A stretch of 42,218 nt of DNA, taken from the NCBI GenBank assembly GCA_002433805.1, contig DJIW01000089.1:1-42218 (forward strand), given 5' to 3'. The position numbers were made by a program, and so were the translations under genes. Origin of the DNA: Competibacteraceae bacterium UBA6584 (GTDB lineage: Bacteria > Pseudomonadota > Gammaproteobacteria > Competibacterales > Competibacteraceae). The notes beneath the pieces are model-generated. The model saw only the letters and a list, made by a program, of their open reading frames with translations, had not been told where the DNA came from and did no database searches. Below are positions 1 to 8,141 of the stretch, piece after piece. Numbering within the stretch: the first letter of the stretch is position 1; every line of letters starts with the position of its first letter.

Positions 1-275
1 TATATAATTGCCGGGTTAATAACATCTTCAAAGTAATATGAAAAGGAATATCTTGGGCAGCGCTCACGGAAAAACCAGAGCGTGGGCGAACTCTCATGAA
101 TGACGGCTTCCTTCCAATCCGGCCGCAGCAGATTTAACGCCCACACCACCGCCCGCTGGCGGGGAATGCTCTGGCATTTCACGCCCACATAATGATCGCG
201 CAGCCATGCTTGTTCGGCGACAAATCGAGCCGATCCTTCACAAATTGAGCAATACCCTTCATTTTCAAACAGCAT
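1..275 (-). CDS. Methyltransferase-like protein, N-terminal part (runs off the left edge)
   Basis: The reading frame opens at an ATG (complement of 273-275) preceded six bases upstream by a clear GGAGG ribosome binding site, and stays open to base 1, so the 3' end is missing. The visible 91 residues start MLFENEGYCSIC and contain a CxxC pair, a further Cys in KCQSIPRQRA, and the phrase IHESSP. This arrangement resembles the N-terminal zinc-ribbon-like lead of a group of class I SAM-dependent methyltransferases found in surface-polysaccharide loci. The SAM-binding motif itself would lie outside the window, so the assignment rests on resemblance only. It is the last visible gene of the glycan block, 84 bases after the DprE2-like gene and on the same strand, so it probably acts on the same glycan or lipid. 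Confidence 0.55.
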   Translation of the reverse strand, partial: MLFENEGYCSICEGSARFVAEQAWLRDHYVGVKCQSIPRQRAVVWALNLLRPDWKEAVIHESSPTLWFFRERCPRYSFSYYFEDVINPAII

Positions 276-359
276 CGGTTGCCTCCACCCTACTCCATTC
301 ATGCACGCATTTCAGCGGATCACGCTCAGCGCTAGACCGCGATAACGCCACAGCGGGCT

Positions 360-1100
360 CTATAGCTTCAAGCGTTTGAAAATGCTTTCCGGAAGGTGAC
401 GAATCACGATCATGATCCACCGCCAGAACCCAGGAAGATAAACCACATCGCGGCGGCGCTCGACGGCGGCGACGATGCCCCGCGCGATCTGATCGGGTTG
501 CGCCCAAAGCAGACCTTTTTTTTCGAACGCGGCGGTCATCGGCGTGTCCACGAAGCCGGGCTTGACGGTAATGACGTGCACACCCTTGTCATTCAGACGG
601 TTGCGCAGACCTTGGAGAAATAGCCCGACCATTCCCTTGGCGGCGCCATAGACATAATTGCTCTGCCGGCCGCGATCCCCCGCCACCGAGCCGATCACCA
701 CTAGGGTACCGCGACCGCGTGCTTCAAAGAGATTGGCTAATTCAGTCGCGAGGCTGATCACGCTGAGCGCGTTGGTCTGAATCGCAGCAAGCGTCATTTT
801 TACCGACTTTTGACACGCGGCTTGATCGGGCAAGCTTCCATGCGCGATCAAGGCAAGGTCGATACCGCCCAAAGCCTGTACGGCCCGCGCCAACAGCGCC
901 GGATGCTGTTCTAGCCAGTCGAGGTCAATGCTTTCTGAATGAACCGCTTGGCCGCCGCGGATCTCAAGATCGCCAACGATGGCAGCCAGTTTTTCGGCAT
1001 TGCGTCCGACCAGATAAAACCGCGCGCCCAGGGCGGCGAAACGGCGGGCGGTCGCCTCCGCAATGGCGGAGGTCGCGCCGACGATCAAAATGTTGCGCAT
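360..1100 (-). CDS. DprE2-like SDR reductase (polyprenylphospho-2-keto-ribose reductase)
   Basis: This 246-residue protein is a classical short-chain dehydrogenase/reductase. It has an NAD(P)-binding start (VGATSAIAE, residues 7-15), a catalytic Ser at about 138 in IGSVAG, and the YGAAK active-site Tyr151-Lys155 pair. It ends with a hydrophobic C-terminal segment suited to membrane association. In mycobacteria DprE2 reduces the 2-keto intermediate released by DprE1, completing epimerisation of decaprenyl-phospho-ribose to decaprenyl-phospho-arabinose. The role here is inferred from family resemblance and from the DprE1-like gene that ends 10 bases upstream in the same orientation. On sequence alone it could be a generic SDR; the neighbour makes the DprE2 role much more likely. 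The start is the ATG at 1100. Confidence 0.8.
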   Translation of the reverse strand: MRNILIVGATSAIAEATARRFAALGARFYLVGRNAEKLAAIVGDLEIRGGQAVHSESIDLDWLEQHPALLARAVQALGGIDLALIAHGSLPDQAACQKSVKMTLAAIQTNALSVISLATELANLFEARGRGTLVVIGSVAGDRGRQSNYVYGAAKGMVGLFLQGLRNRLNDKGVHVITVKPGFVDTPMTAAFEKKGLLWAQPDQIARGIVAAVERRRDVVYLPGFWRWIMIVIRHLPESIFKRLKL

Positions 1101-1110
1101 GATAAGACTC

Positions 1111-2418
1111 TCAATCGGCCGTGACCCGCCGCCAGAAACTGGAGGAAAAATTCGGGTCGATAAACTTCGCGAAGGTGGACCATTGCGGAAAGTAGCAGCG
1201 GAAATGCTCCCCGCTCATGCGGGCATCCTTAGCGGGATAGACCGCGCCGCCCGCCTGTCGGGTCACTTCATCCAGACGGCTCAACAAATCCAGCGTCTTT
1301 TGCCCTAAATGCGGAAAATCCAGCGCCAGGGTGACGCCGGGACGGGGAAAGGATAACAGTCCCCCCGAAGTCCGGGCTCCAAACCGCTTGAGCACCGCCA
1401 GCATCGAGCCTTGGCCGCTGGAGGCGATCCGGTTCAGGATTTCCCGCAAGGCATCGCGAGCCGCCTCCGGCGGAATGACGCACTGATATTGTAAAAACCC
1501 GCGCTGGCCGTAGAGCCGATTCCATTCCAGCAGGTTATCTAGCGGATAGAAAAACGGCTGATAAGGCGTCAGCGCGCGCGCCGGTCGCGGCAGATGGTAG
1601 TAAAGCCGGTTGAAGGCGCGCACGCTCCAACGGTTCACCAGGGATATCGGGAGCGCGAACGGCACGGTCAGCGAGCGGCGCGCGGGCGGCGGTGCCGTTG
1701 GCGCGCCGGGCGGCGCGTGCATTCCCGCCATATAAATTCCCCGTCCCAAACCTTTGCCGGCGGCCGCGCAGTCGATCCAGGAAACAATGTAGGGATAACG
1801 GGTCTCGTAGTCGTCGTTCAGCGCGAAGAAGTCATCCAAGTTGGCGAAACGGCGGTTCTCGGCCACCATCCAGGGGTTGGCGATGCGCCGCAACCGGATT
1901 TCCACCCAAGCGATCAATCCGGTCAGGCCCAGCCCGCCGATGGTGGCCCGAAACCAGTCGCCGTTTTCCTCGGGACCGCAAACGATCCGCGAGCCGTCGG
2001 AACGGTACAGTTCGAAGGCGCGCGTCTGCTCGCCGAAACTGCCGGCAACGTGATGGTTCTTGCCGTGTACATCGTTGGCGACCGCGCCGCCCAAGGTCAC
2101 GAACTGAGTGCCGGGCGTCACCGGCAAAAACCAGCCTTGCGGCACGCTGAAGGCTAGAATCTCCGACAGCAACACGCCGGCTTCGGCTCGCAAGACCCCT
2201 GTTGCCGGATCGAAAGCGATCCAACGATCCAAGCCCCGCGTCAGTAACAGCGTACCGCCGTCATTGAGACACACATCGCCGTAACTGCGACCGTTACCGA
2301 AGGGCAAAACTCGGTTCGACCCGCCCGGCAACCGATCGGAGCGGTGATTCAAGGCCCATCGGCGATGTCGAGCGGGCGGATAACGCCCCCAGGAACCGTC
2401 CGGCGCGCGGTCAGTCAC
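1111..2418 (-). CDS. DprE1-like FAD-dependent polyprenylphospho-ribose 2-oxidase
   Basis: The 435-residue protein matches the DprE1 flavoprotein family. It has an FAD-binding segment (GNGRSYGD, 41-48), the family signature VHGKNHH (117-123; the corresponding His is His132 in M. tuberculosis DprE1) and a C-terminal YPAKD whose Lys397 corresponds to Lys418. It should oxidise C2 of polyprenyl-phospho-ribofuranose so that the DprE2-like partner can invert it to arabinofuranose. I place the start at a GTG (complement of 2416-2418) that overlaps the upstream stop as GTGA. A much longer open frame reaching 3276 is only a shadow inside the UbiA gene. Position 365, in GVTLALDFP, is Ala where the mycobacterial enzyme has Cys387, the residue attacked by benzothiazinones. 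Confidence 0.85.
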   Translation of the reverse strand: MTDRAPDGSWGRYPPARHRRWALNHRSDRLPGGSNRVLPFGNGRSYGDVCLNDGGTLLLTRGLDRWIAFDPATGVLRAEAGVLLSEILAFSVPQGWFLPVTPGTQFVTLGGAVANDVHGKNHHVAGSFGEQTRAFELYRSDGSRIVCGPEENGDWFRATIGGLGLTGLIAWVEIRLRRIANPWMVAENRRFANLDDFFALNDDYETRYPYIVSWIDCAAAGKGLGRGIYMAGMHAPPGAPTAPPPARRSLTVPFALPISLVNRWSVRAFNRLYYHLPRPARALTPYQPFFYPLDNLLEWNRLYGQRGFLQYQCVIPPEAARDALREILNRIASSGQGSMLAVLKRFGARTSGGLLSFPRPGVTLALDFPHLGQKTLDLLSRLDEVTRQAGGAVYPAKDARMSGEHFRCYFPQWSTFAKFIDPNFSSSFWRRVTAD

Positions 2419-3836
2419 AGCGCGCCCCACAGGATCACCGCCCCTATCAAAACCAATCGCCGGCTGACCGAATCGGTCAGAGCGAAAATCACCGGATCGT
2501 CCGGCATCAGGCCGCGATGGGCCAGCAACCACACTCGACTGATCCAATACAACAGCAGCGGACAGAGAAAACCGATCACCAACGGCTGGCGGTAGAGATG
2601 TTGTACGTCGGGACTGTTGATATACAACGCCAGCACCAGCACCGCTAGATAACCGGCGCTGCCGCCCAAGCTTTGCAGGATCGCCAAATCGCCGACCTGA
2701 TAATTCCGGCCGCGCGCCTCCAATTCGCCTTGCTGCGCCAGCGTATCCAGCTCGGCGTAACGCTTGACCAGCGCCAGGCTGAGAAATAGAAACATGGAGA
2801 AGGCTAGCAGCCAAAACGACAGCACCAAATGTGCCGCCAAAGCTCCGGCGATGATCCGCAGGGTGTACAGCCCGGCCAGAACGATGGCGTCCAACAACAA
2901 AATCTGTTTCAGCCGAAACGAGTAGCCCAAGGTCAACAGATAATAAACCCCCAAACAGGCGCTGAATTTTGGGTTGACCCACACGCTGAGCGCGAAGGCC
3001 GCCAACAACAAGATGGGGGCCGAAATCGCCCCGTGCAAAATCGGCAGCGCGCCGGCGGCGAACGGCCGGCGACATTTGCGGGGATGGCGGCGGTCGGCGC
3101 TCAAATCCAGTAGATCGTTGAGCAGATAAACGCTGGAGGCGCACAGCCCGAAGCTGAGAAAGGCCACCAGACACAAGATGATCTTGTCGGCATCGTTCCA
3201 GGCGTGAGCGGCCAGCAACGGCACGAAGATCAATACGTTTTTGAGCCATTGGTGCAGCCGCGCGGCTTTGAGCCATAGCTTCGGCCGCGATTCTCGCGCC
3301 GTGAAGACCCGCTCGACCTCGCTGCTGGCGCGGGCCAAGGCGACAACCTTGGCGCTAGCGTTGACCGCGATGGCGCGGCGGGCGCGCCGCCATACCGCCG
3401 CGTCCACCGCCGCGTTACCCGCATAATCGAACCCGCGTTCGCCGTAGAGGCCGACCAGCGTTTCCGCCTTGCGCGCGCCGGCCAGATTGCACTGGCCATC
3501 GGTGGCGATCACCCGATCGAACAGACCCAAATGCGCGGCCACCGGTTCGGCCAAGCTGCGATGCGCGGCCGTCACCAGCACCAACGGCCGTCCCCGCGCC
3601 CGCTGCTCGCGCAGAAAATCCAGAAAATCCGCGTTGTAAGGCAGCGTTTCGACATCCAATTCCGCCAGCGCGGCCAATTCGGCCTTGAGTCGGGCCTTAC
3701 CCACCGCCCACCAACGCGGCCACTGCAACATCGCCAGCGGTTGGCGCTTGAGTTGGGAGAAGGCCGATTCCAGCAGCAAGTCGGAATTCAGCACGGTGCC
3801 ATCGAGATCCACGCAAAGCGGAATTTCCGGATTCAT
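2415..3836 (-). CDS. HAD phosphatase-UbiA prenyltransferase fusion (phosphoribosyl-polyprenyl-phosphate synthase-like)
   Basis: The protein has 473 residues and two parts. Residues 1 to about 185 are a HAD-type phosphatase: DLDGT with Asp10 and Asp12, a VTA segment at 88-90 and Lys123. Residues about 190-473 are a multi-span UbiA-family prenyltransferase with the metal-binding motif NDLLDLSAD (240-248) followed by RRP, and a second conserved region beginning YSFRLKQ. In mycobacteria a UbiA enzyme (Rv3806c) joins PRPP to decaprenyl phosphate, and a separate phosphatase is thought to remove the 5-phosphate before DprE1. Here both activities appear to sit in one chain; this is inference from domain content and the adjoining DprE1/DprE2 genes. 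Its ATG overlaps the upstream stop (ATGA) and its stop overlaps the next start (GTGA), so the three genes look translationally coupled. Confidence 0.85.
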   Translation of the reverse strand: MNPEIPLCVDLDGTVLNSDLLLESAFSQLKRQPLAMLQWPRWWAVGKARLKAELAALAELDVETLPYNADFLDFLREQRARGRPLVLVTAAHRSLAEPVAAHLGLFDRVIATDGQCNLAGARKAETLVGLYGERGFDYAGNAAVDAAVWRRARRAIAVNASAKVVALARASSEVERVFTARESRPKLWLKAARLHQWLKNVLIFVPLLAAHAWNDADKIILCLVAFLSFGLCASSVYLLNDLLDLSADRRHPRKCRRPFAAGALPILHGAISAPILLLAAFALSVWVNPKFSACLGVYYLLTLGYSFRLKQILLLDAIVLAGLYTLRIIAGALAAHLVLSFWLLAFSMFLFLSLALVKRYAELDTLAQQGELEARGRNYQVGDLAILQSLGGSAGYLAVLVLALYINSPDVQHLYRQPLVIGFLCPLLLYWISRVWLLAHRGLMPDDPVIFALTDSVSRRLVLIGAVILWGAL

Positions 3837-4822
3837 GCATCGTCATCCATCGCTTTTCTCAGCTGTTGAGCCTCGGCCGAAGGCGGGCCGCTCAAGCTCA
3901 AAGCCGCCACCGCCAACCCGCCCACCGCAACGGCAAACCACAGCGTGGCCAGCCGGCATAACAGGGTGATCGCGACCGCCGTCGCGCCATCCGCGCCGAA
4001 AGCGACCAGTAAAACCCCCATAACGGCCTCGGTTCCGCCCAAGCCGCCGGGCAAAAACGACAGCGCGCCGGCCAACACCGCCACGGCGTAAACGCCGACG
4101 CCGGTCGCGAAGGTGATCGGCGCTCCTAGATCGTGGGCGATCCAATATAACGCCACGCCTTCCAAACCCCAGCCTAGCAACCCCAAACCCAGGCCAAATA
4201 CCAACAGACCGGGCCGCAGCAACACCGCCGCCGACTCAAACATCCGCCCCAGCCGCTCCAGCTGCTGGCTGAAACGATGGCCGCGCCCCCAGTTTCGCAG
4301 CTGTTCAGGCCAGCCGGGCCGGGTTATCACCCAGCCTAAAACCAGGATCAATCCCCAAGCCACTGCCACCAGCCAAGCATAATCCGGACGGACCGTGAGG
4401 ATCAGCAGCGCCAGCAGGCTCATGGCCATCACATCCAGCAGCCGCTCCACCAATAGCGCCGCCACGCTTTGATTGTAAGGCACTCCGTGGGGGAACAGAT
4501 AAAGCGAGCGCACCGCCTCGCCGGCTTTGCCGGGAGTCACGGTCAGAGTAAAACCGGCCAGATAATAAAGAAAATGCCGCCAGCGCGGCAGCGCGTGGCC
4601 CAAGGCGGTCAGATAACGTTGCCAGCGCCAGAATCGCACGCCATAGTTGAGCAGCGACAGCAGAAAAATACCCGCCAGCGCCGTCGGGCCGAGCCGGTTT
4701 AAAGCCGCCAGCACGGCGCGGTGGTCGGCCAGCAGGACGAAGGTTAAATAGAGTAAGGCGCTCAAGCCGATGCTGAGCGCCAGCGCCCGGCGCGGGTTCA
4801 AGCGCCTTGGTTTCGATGCCAT
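3833..4822 (-). CDS. Flippase-like integral membrane protein (LPG-synthase TM-domain family)
   Basis: This 329-residue protein has about eight hydrophobic spans. It matches the lysylphosphatidylglycerol-synthase transmembrane (YbhN/AglD-like) family: the segment YYLAGFTLTVTPGKAGE is the typical conserved core, and a glycine-rich SFLPGGLGGTEA segment follows near the C-terminus. It lacks the soluble aminoacyl-transfer domain of MprF, so it is not an aminoacyl-lipid synthase. Family members are proposed lipid-linked sugar flippases or accessory membrane proteins of glycan assembly. I choose the ATG at 4822 (MASKPRR) because the earlier possible start lies inside the upstream gene; no good ribosome binding site is visible for either. 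The gene overlaps the HAD-UbiA gene by ATGA, which suggests it may move the arabinose lipid across the inner membrane (inference). Confidence 0.75.
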   Translation of the reverse strand: MASKPRRLNPRRALALSIGLSALLYLTFVLLADHRAVLAALNRLGPTALAGIFLLSLLNYGVRFWRWQRYLTALGHALPRWRHFLYYLAGFTLTVTPGKAGEAVRSLYLFPHGVPYNQSVAALLVERLLDVMAMSLLALLILTVRPDYAWLVAVAWGLILVLGWVITRPGWPEQLRNWGRGHRFSQQLERLGRMFESAAVLLRPGLLVFGLGLGLLGWGLEGVALYWIAHDLGAPITFATGVGVYAVAVLAGALSFLPGGLGGTEAVMGVLLVAFGADGATAVAITLLCRLATLWFAVAVGGLAVAALSLSGPPSAEAQQLRKAMDDDA

Positions 4823-4854
4823 TCTGGAGGTAAAACCGCTGATGGACGTAGCCG

Positions 4855-5400
4855 CTACCCGGCGCGCGCCGCTCGGCCGAGCCTGCCAAACCACCGCAAC
4901 GGTTTCGTCACCTTCCAGGACGAAGAACCATACAGCTCCGTCAAATTGGCCCGCAAGGTCGCGGCTTCGCTTCCGAGCACCGCAGCTTGAGACCGGACCC
5001 GTTCGAGTTCCTCGAACAAACGCTGCACTTCGGCGCGATACTGGCTCAGTTCGGCGGTCATTCGGTCATTTTCCGCCTGATGGTGCGCCGAGGTCGCCGT
5101 CAATCGCTCCATCTCCGCCCGCCGCCAGGCCCTTTCATCCCGCAACTGTTGCAAAGCCTCAAGAAAGGTCCGCGCCGTCCGCTTGGAAAAACGCTGGCGC
5201 GGGTATTCAGTCGCCAGAATTTGCTGCAAAATTTCCAGCAGCTCGCTACGTTTTAGCCCATCCAAATGGGCGCCCAGCTCGATGGACGGCGGATAGTAAT
5301 AATCAGGTTCCAACACCAGCGCTTGCCAAGCGACCGGCGTGGGTTTCTCAATCCGCCGAAGCGGTTCGGCGTACTGACTTAAATACCGTTCAGGCGTCAT
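4855..5400 (-). CDS. Coiled-coil protein of glycosyltransferase loci, unknown function
   Basis: The 181-residue protein has no signal peptide or membrane span. Residues about 85-150 are a charged heptad-like stretch, rich in Glu, Arg, Ala and Leu, predicted by eye to form a coiled coil. The last 35 residues contain YGSSSWKVTKPLRW, a short motif seen at the ends of, or between, domains of many bacterial glycosyltransferases and methyltransferases of polysaccharide clusters. Its start overlaps the end of the large glycosyltransferase gene by 11 bases, so the two may work as a complex, with this protein as a scaffold or chain-length partner. It has no recognisable catalytic motif. The function is unknown; the context is a glycan assembly operon. 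Confidence 0.7.
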   Translation of the reverse strand: MTPERYLSQYAEPLRRIEKPTPVAWQALVLEPDYYYPPSIELGAHLDGLKRSELLEILQQILATEYPRQRFSKRTARTFLEALQQLRDERAWRRAEMERLTATSAHHQAENDRMTAELSQYRAEVQRLFEELERVRSQAAVLGSEAATLRANLTELYGSSSWKVTKPLRWFGRLGRAARAG

Positions 5401-7399
5401 GGCTGGCGTCCACCCGTGAATCTTGATTGTCCTTCATGGAAAGATCCGCAACCGCTTGGACCTGAACCGCCATTGCCGCTGTCGGCAGTCCGCCGCTTCG
5501 CTCAAGCAAACTGACGAACACATCGTTGCACTCCGTCGCCGGCGCATCCCATGCCAACAACCGAGCCTTGGGGTAATCGGCCAATCGTTCGCTCAATGCG
5601 CCCAATCGCGGCGCGATGATCGGCAATCCCGTCGCCAAGGCGTAACTGAGCGTATAGGAGTAGGTTTCCGGCCATTGCGCCGGAAAGAAAATCGCATCCG
5701 GCCGTTCCCGGCCGATCAGCAGCGGCAAGTCGGCGTCATCATACGCGCCAGAAAAGGACAGCGGCAGTTCCGGCTCCTGTCGGACCGGCCAGTCGGCGGG
5801 GCCGATCACCCGAAAGTACAGCGGCAAGCCGCGCTTTTGGGCGTCGGCAGCGCACGCCTCCAGCCGGTAAAGGCCCTTGGCTGGACTTAACCGGCCGATC
5901 ACCAGGATCTTCAGTTCGCCGCAAGGTGAGCCGTGCGGCACGGAAATCGACAGGGCGGGTTCCGGATGCGGCAACCTGACATAACGGGCGTCGGGAATAT
6001 AACGGCGCATCCGCGCCCGCACATCCTCGGAGGCCACGATCACCCGTTCGGCCCCGTTCAGCAACTTGGAGAAGCCTTCGCGCCAGGTCACGATATCCAG
6101 CCCCCACAGCGCCGGACGTTCGGCCAGGCAGGCGTTGCAACCTTCCACATCGGGCTCGCCGCAATAGCGGCCGTCGGCGAGCGATAAGGTGTATTGCGGG
6201 CAGATGGGATAGTAATCGTGCAGGGTGAAATCGTAGGGCAGCGCCAAATCTTCCAGCAATCCCAGGATTTGGCGGTTCATGCCGATGATATGATGGACAT
6301 GCAGCCGTGAGATAGCCAATAATTTCAGATAATCCAGCAGCTTCGAATAAGCCTGCGGCAAGCTGAAATAGCCGCTCCACTCCTCGCCGCCGCGCGCCCA
6401 TTCGACGCTCACGCCGTCGGGGCCGGTCGGCCGCAAGATCATGACCTCAAAATCCGGCTCCAACAGCTCAGCCAAATTTCGAACGTGTTTTTCCGTCCCA
6501 CCGCCCCAGTTATGGGTGATAAACAACATGCGCGGGCGCGGCGATTGAGCCAACCTGAACAGATCGACCCGGCGCCGTAAAAATCGGGCTGGGTCCAGGT
6601 TGCAATAATCGCCGATCACTTGCAGATAATTGGGGTACCGCTCCAGAAGTTTGCCCTCGGCCTCGGCGCATAAAGCCTTGGTTTCCTCCCCGAATGACAC
6701 GCTGCCTTGGTGATAGACGAAGACCTCCGCGCACAGCAGATGCTCGAAGCCAACTTCCGTCGCCCGCAGGCAAAATTCATTTTCCTCGCCGTAGCCTCTT
6801 TGAAACACTCGGGCATCGAAATAGCCGACCTCATTCAAACAATTCCGTCGGATGTACATGCAAAAGCCCACGGCCGTGGGCAGTTCGACGCTCAAACCCG
6901 CATTGGCTTCGGCGAAGGTGCCATCCAGCGCCGCCAGCGACCAACCCGCCGGCAGCGCGTTGGCGTGATTGAAGCGCGGATAACCGCAAATGGCGCCGTT
7001 GTTGGTGAACGGGGTGACCGTACCCACCCGAGGGGCGCTGTAAGCACAGCGGCGCAGCCGATCCAGCCAATCGCCGTGAACCTCGGTATCGCTGTTGAGC
7101 AACACCACATCGCGGTCGGGGTGCAAGATCATCCCGCGATTGACGGCGTTGACGAAACCGGTATTGACCGGATTGACCAGCAGCGTGATCGCGCCGGCCT
7201 CCGCCAAATCCCGCAACCACGCCGACAGCGCCGGTTCCGGACCGCAATCGTCCACCACGACGATTTCACGGGCGGCGCCCTGTGGAAACGCCAGCACGCT
7301 TTCCAAACAGCGCCGGGTCTCAGCAACGCCCTTGTAGACCGGGATGATGACATCCACCAGGGCTGCTTGAGTGGCTGGCGACTCTAGTTCGGTATCCAC
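5390..7399 (-). CDS. Bifunctional glycosyltransferase, GT2 + GT4 domains
   Basis: The 669-residue protein is two glycosyltransferases in tandem. The N-terminal half (about 14-260) is a GT2 GT-A fold: VDVIIPVYKG, then VVVDD, and an NSDTEV sugar-nucleotide/metal motif at 102-107. The C-terminal half (about 295-640) is a GT4 GT-B fold with ITHNWGGGTEKHV near its start, ILVIGRLSPAKGL as the second Rossmann entry, and an acidic nucleotide-binding region near PAQWPETYSYTLSYA. It is probably a cytoplasmic enzyme adding two different sugars, or a repeating disaccharide, to a lipid-linked chain. The start is a GTG at 7399; the site before it (CAGG) is weak. It lies 39 bases after the CmcI-like gene and overlaps the coiled-coil gene by 11 bases. 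Confidence 0.85.
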   Translation of the reverse strand: MDTELESPATQAALVDVIIPVYKGVAETRRCLESVLAFPQGAAREIVVVDDCGPEPALSAWLRDLAEAGAITLLVNPVNTGFVNAVNRGMILHPDRDVVLLNSDTEVHGDWLDRLRRCAYSAPRVGTVTPFTNNGAICGYPRFNHANALPAGWSLAALDGTFAEANAGLSVELPTAVGFCMYIRRNCLNEVGYFDARVFQRGYGEENEFCLRATEVGFEHLLCAEVFVYHQGSVSFGEETKALCAEAEGKLLERYPNYLQVIGDYCNLDPARFLRRRVDLFRLAQSPRPRMLFITHNWGGGTEKHVRNLAELLEPDFEVMILRPTGPDGVSVEWARGGEEWSGYFSLPQAYSKLLDYLKLLAISRLHVHHIIGMNRQILGLLEDLALPYDFTLHDYYPICPQYTLSLADGRYCGEPDVEGCNACLAERPALWGLDIVTWREGFSKLLNGAERVIVASEDVRARMRRYIPDARYVRLPHPEPALSISVPHGSPCGELKILVIGRLSPAKGLYRLEACAADAQKRGLPLYFRVIGPADWPVRQEPELPLSFSGAYDDADLPLLIGRERPDAIFFPAQWPETYSYTLSYALATGLPIIAPRLGALSERLADYPKARLLAWDAPATECNDVFVSLLERSGGLPTAAMAVQVQAVADLSMKDNQDSRVDASHDA

Positions 7400-7438
7400 G
7401 ACCTGTTCTCCCCGCCCGGTTTCGGCGTTGCCCCGGTT

Positions 7439-8101
7439 TTACTCAGAAGGACGCTCACTGCTCTCTATCCGTTTGAGGTATCCCTTGGGATTCCAGGTAA
7501 TCAAAAACGATTCCTTGCTCCGGTCGGCGATGAAATGCCCGTTCTGGTTTAAAAAGGCTTCGATGGCTTCGTAAGGACCGGGCTTCGGCCCCACCTCCAA
7601 ACCGTGATGGCAAATACTGTCCTCGACTATGAAATAATCGCCCGGCTTCAACAGCACGGAATAAGTCGTCAAGACGTTCAAGGTGTTTTGATAGGTGTGC
7701 GCGCTGTCTTCAATGATCAGCACCCGATCGTCGGCGGCAATCAATTCGGCCGCCCGCGCGAAGCACTGGCAGGCGTCGCCCTCGATAAACGTGATCCTGG
7801 GATGGTTCTTCACCCGTTCGGGTATGTGCTGGTGGGAAATATCGATTGCAATCACTCTTCCCCGGTCCAATAAATCGCAAAGATGCGCCAAGGACAGCGT
7901 GCTCCCGCCGCTGGCATTGCCGATCTCGATGATGATATCAGGTTGATTCTCGTAAATTATTTCCTGATAAACCCAATGATCCAACGGATTCTTTAAGGCT
8001 TTCACCCCGAAATAAGCCGTCTGATTCATAATCCGGTCCTGGATGGTCGCCAGCGCGTTTCGCAGCGGCATGTCCAGATGATCTTCCATAAAGTCAGCCA
8101 T
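7439..8101 (-). CDS. CmcI-family SAM methyltransferase (cephalosporin hydroxylase-like)
   Basis: The 220-residue protein has the SAM-binding motif IIEIGNASGGST and the order of conserved acidic positions (VIAIDIS, FIEGDAC, VLIIEDSAHT, YFIVEDS) typical of the CmcI family. That family was named for a cephamycin enzyme, but its members are common in polysaccharide clusters as sugar O-methyltransferases. The frame is open upstream into the preceding gene; I take the ATG at 8101 (MADFMEDH), because it begins just after the upstream stop and matches the usual family length. It follows the TylF-like gene by 40 bases. It probably methylates a sugar hydroxyl of the exported glycan in the cytoplasm (inference from context). 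Confidence 0.8.
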   Translation of the reverse strand: MADFMEDHLDMPLRNALATIQDRIMNQTAYFGVKALKNPLDHWVYQEIIYENQPDIIIEIGNASGGSTLSLAHLCDLLDRGRVIAIDISHQHIPERVKNHPRITFIEGDACQCFARAAELIAADDRVLIIEDSAHTYQNTLNVLTTYSVLLKPGDYFIVEDSICHHGLEVGPKPGPYEAIEAFLNQNGHFIADRSKESFLITWNPKGYLKRIESSERPSE

Positions 8102-8141
8102 CTTCTCGTCTCTCTTCAGGGATCGCCTTAAAAGTCCACCA

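Noticed and set aside
1111..3276. A 721-codon open frame that would fuse extra sequence to the DprE1-like protein
   Set aside because: The upstream part overlaps the HAD-UbiA gene in another frame, is Arg/Gly-rich with no family resemblance, and the DprE1 similarity begins after the GTG at 2418.
3833..4822. Lysylphosphatidylglycerol synthase (MprF) call
   Set aside because: Only the membrane domain is present; the soluble aminoacyl-transfer domain is missing.
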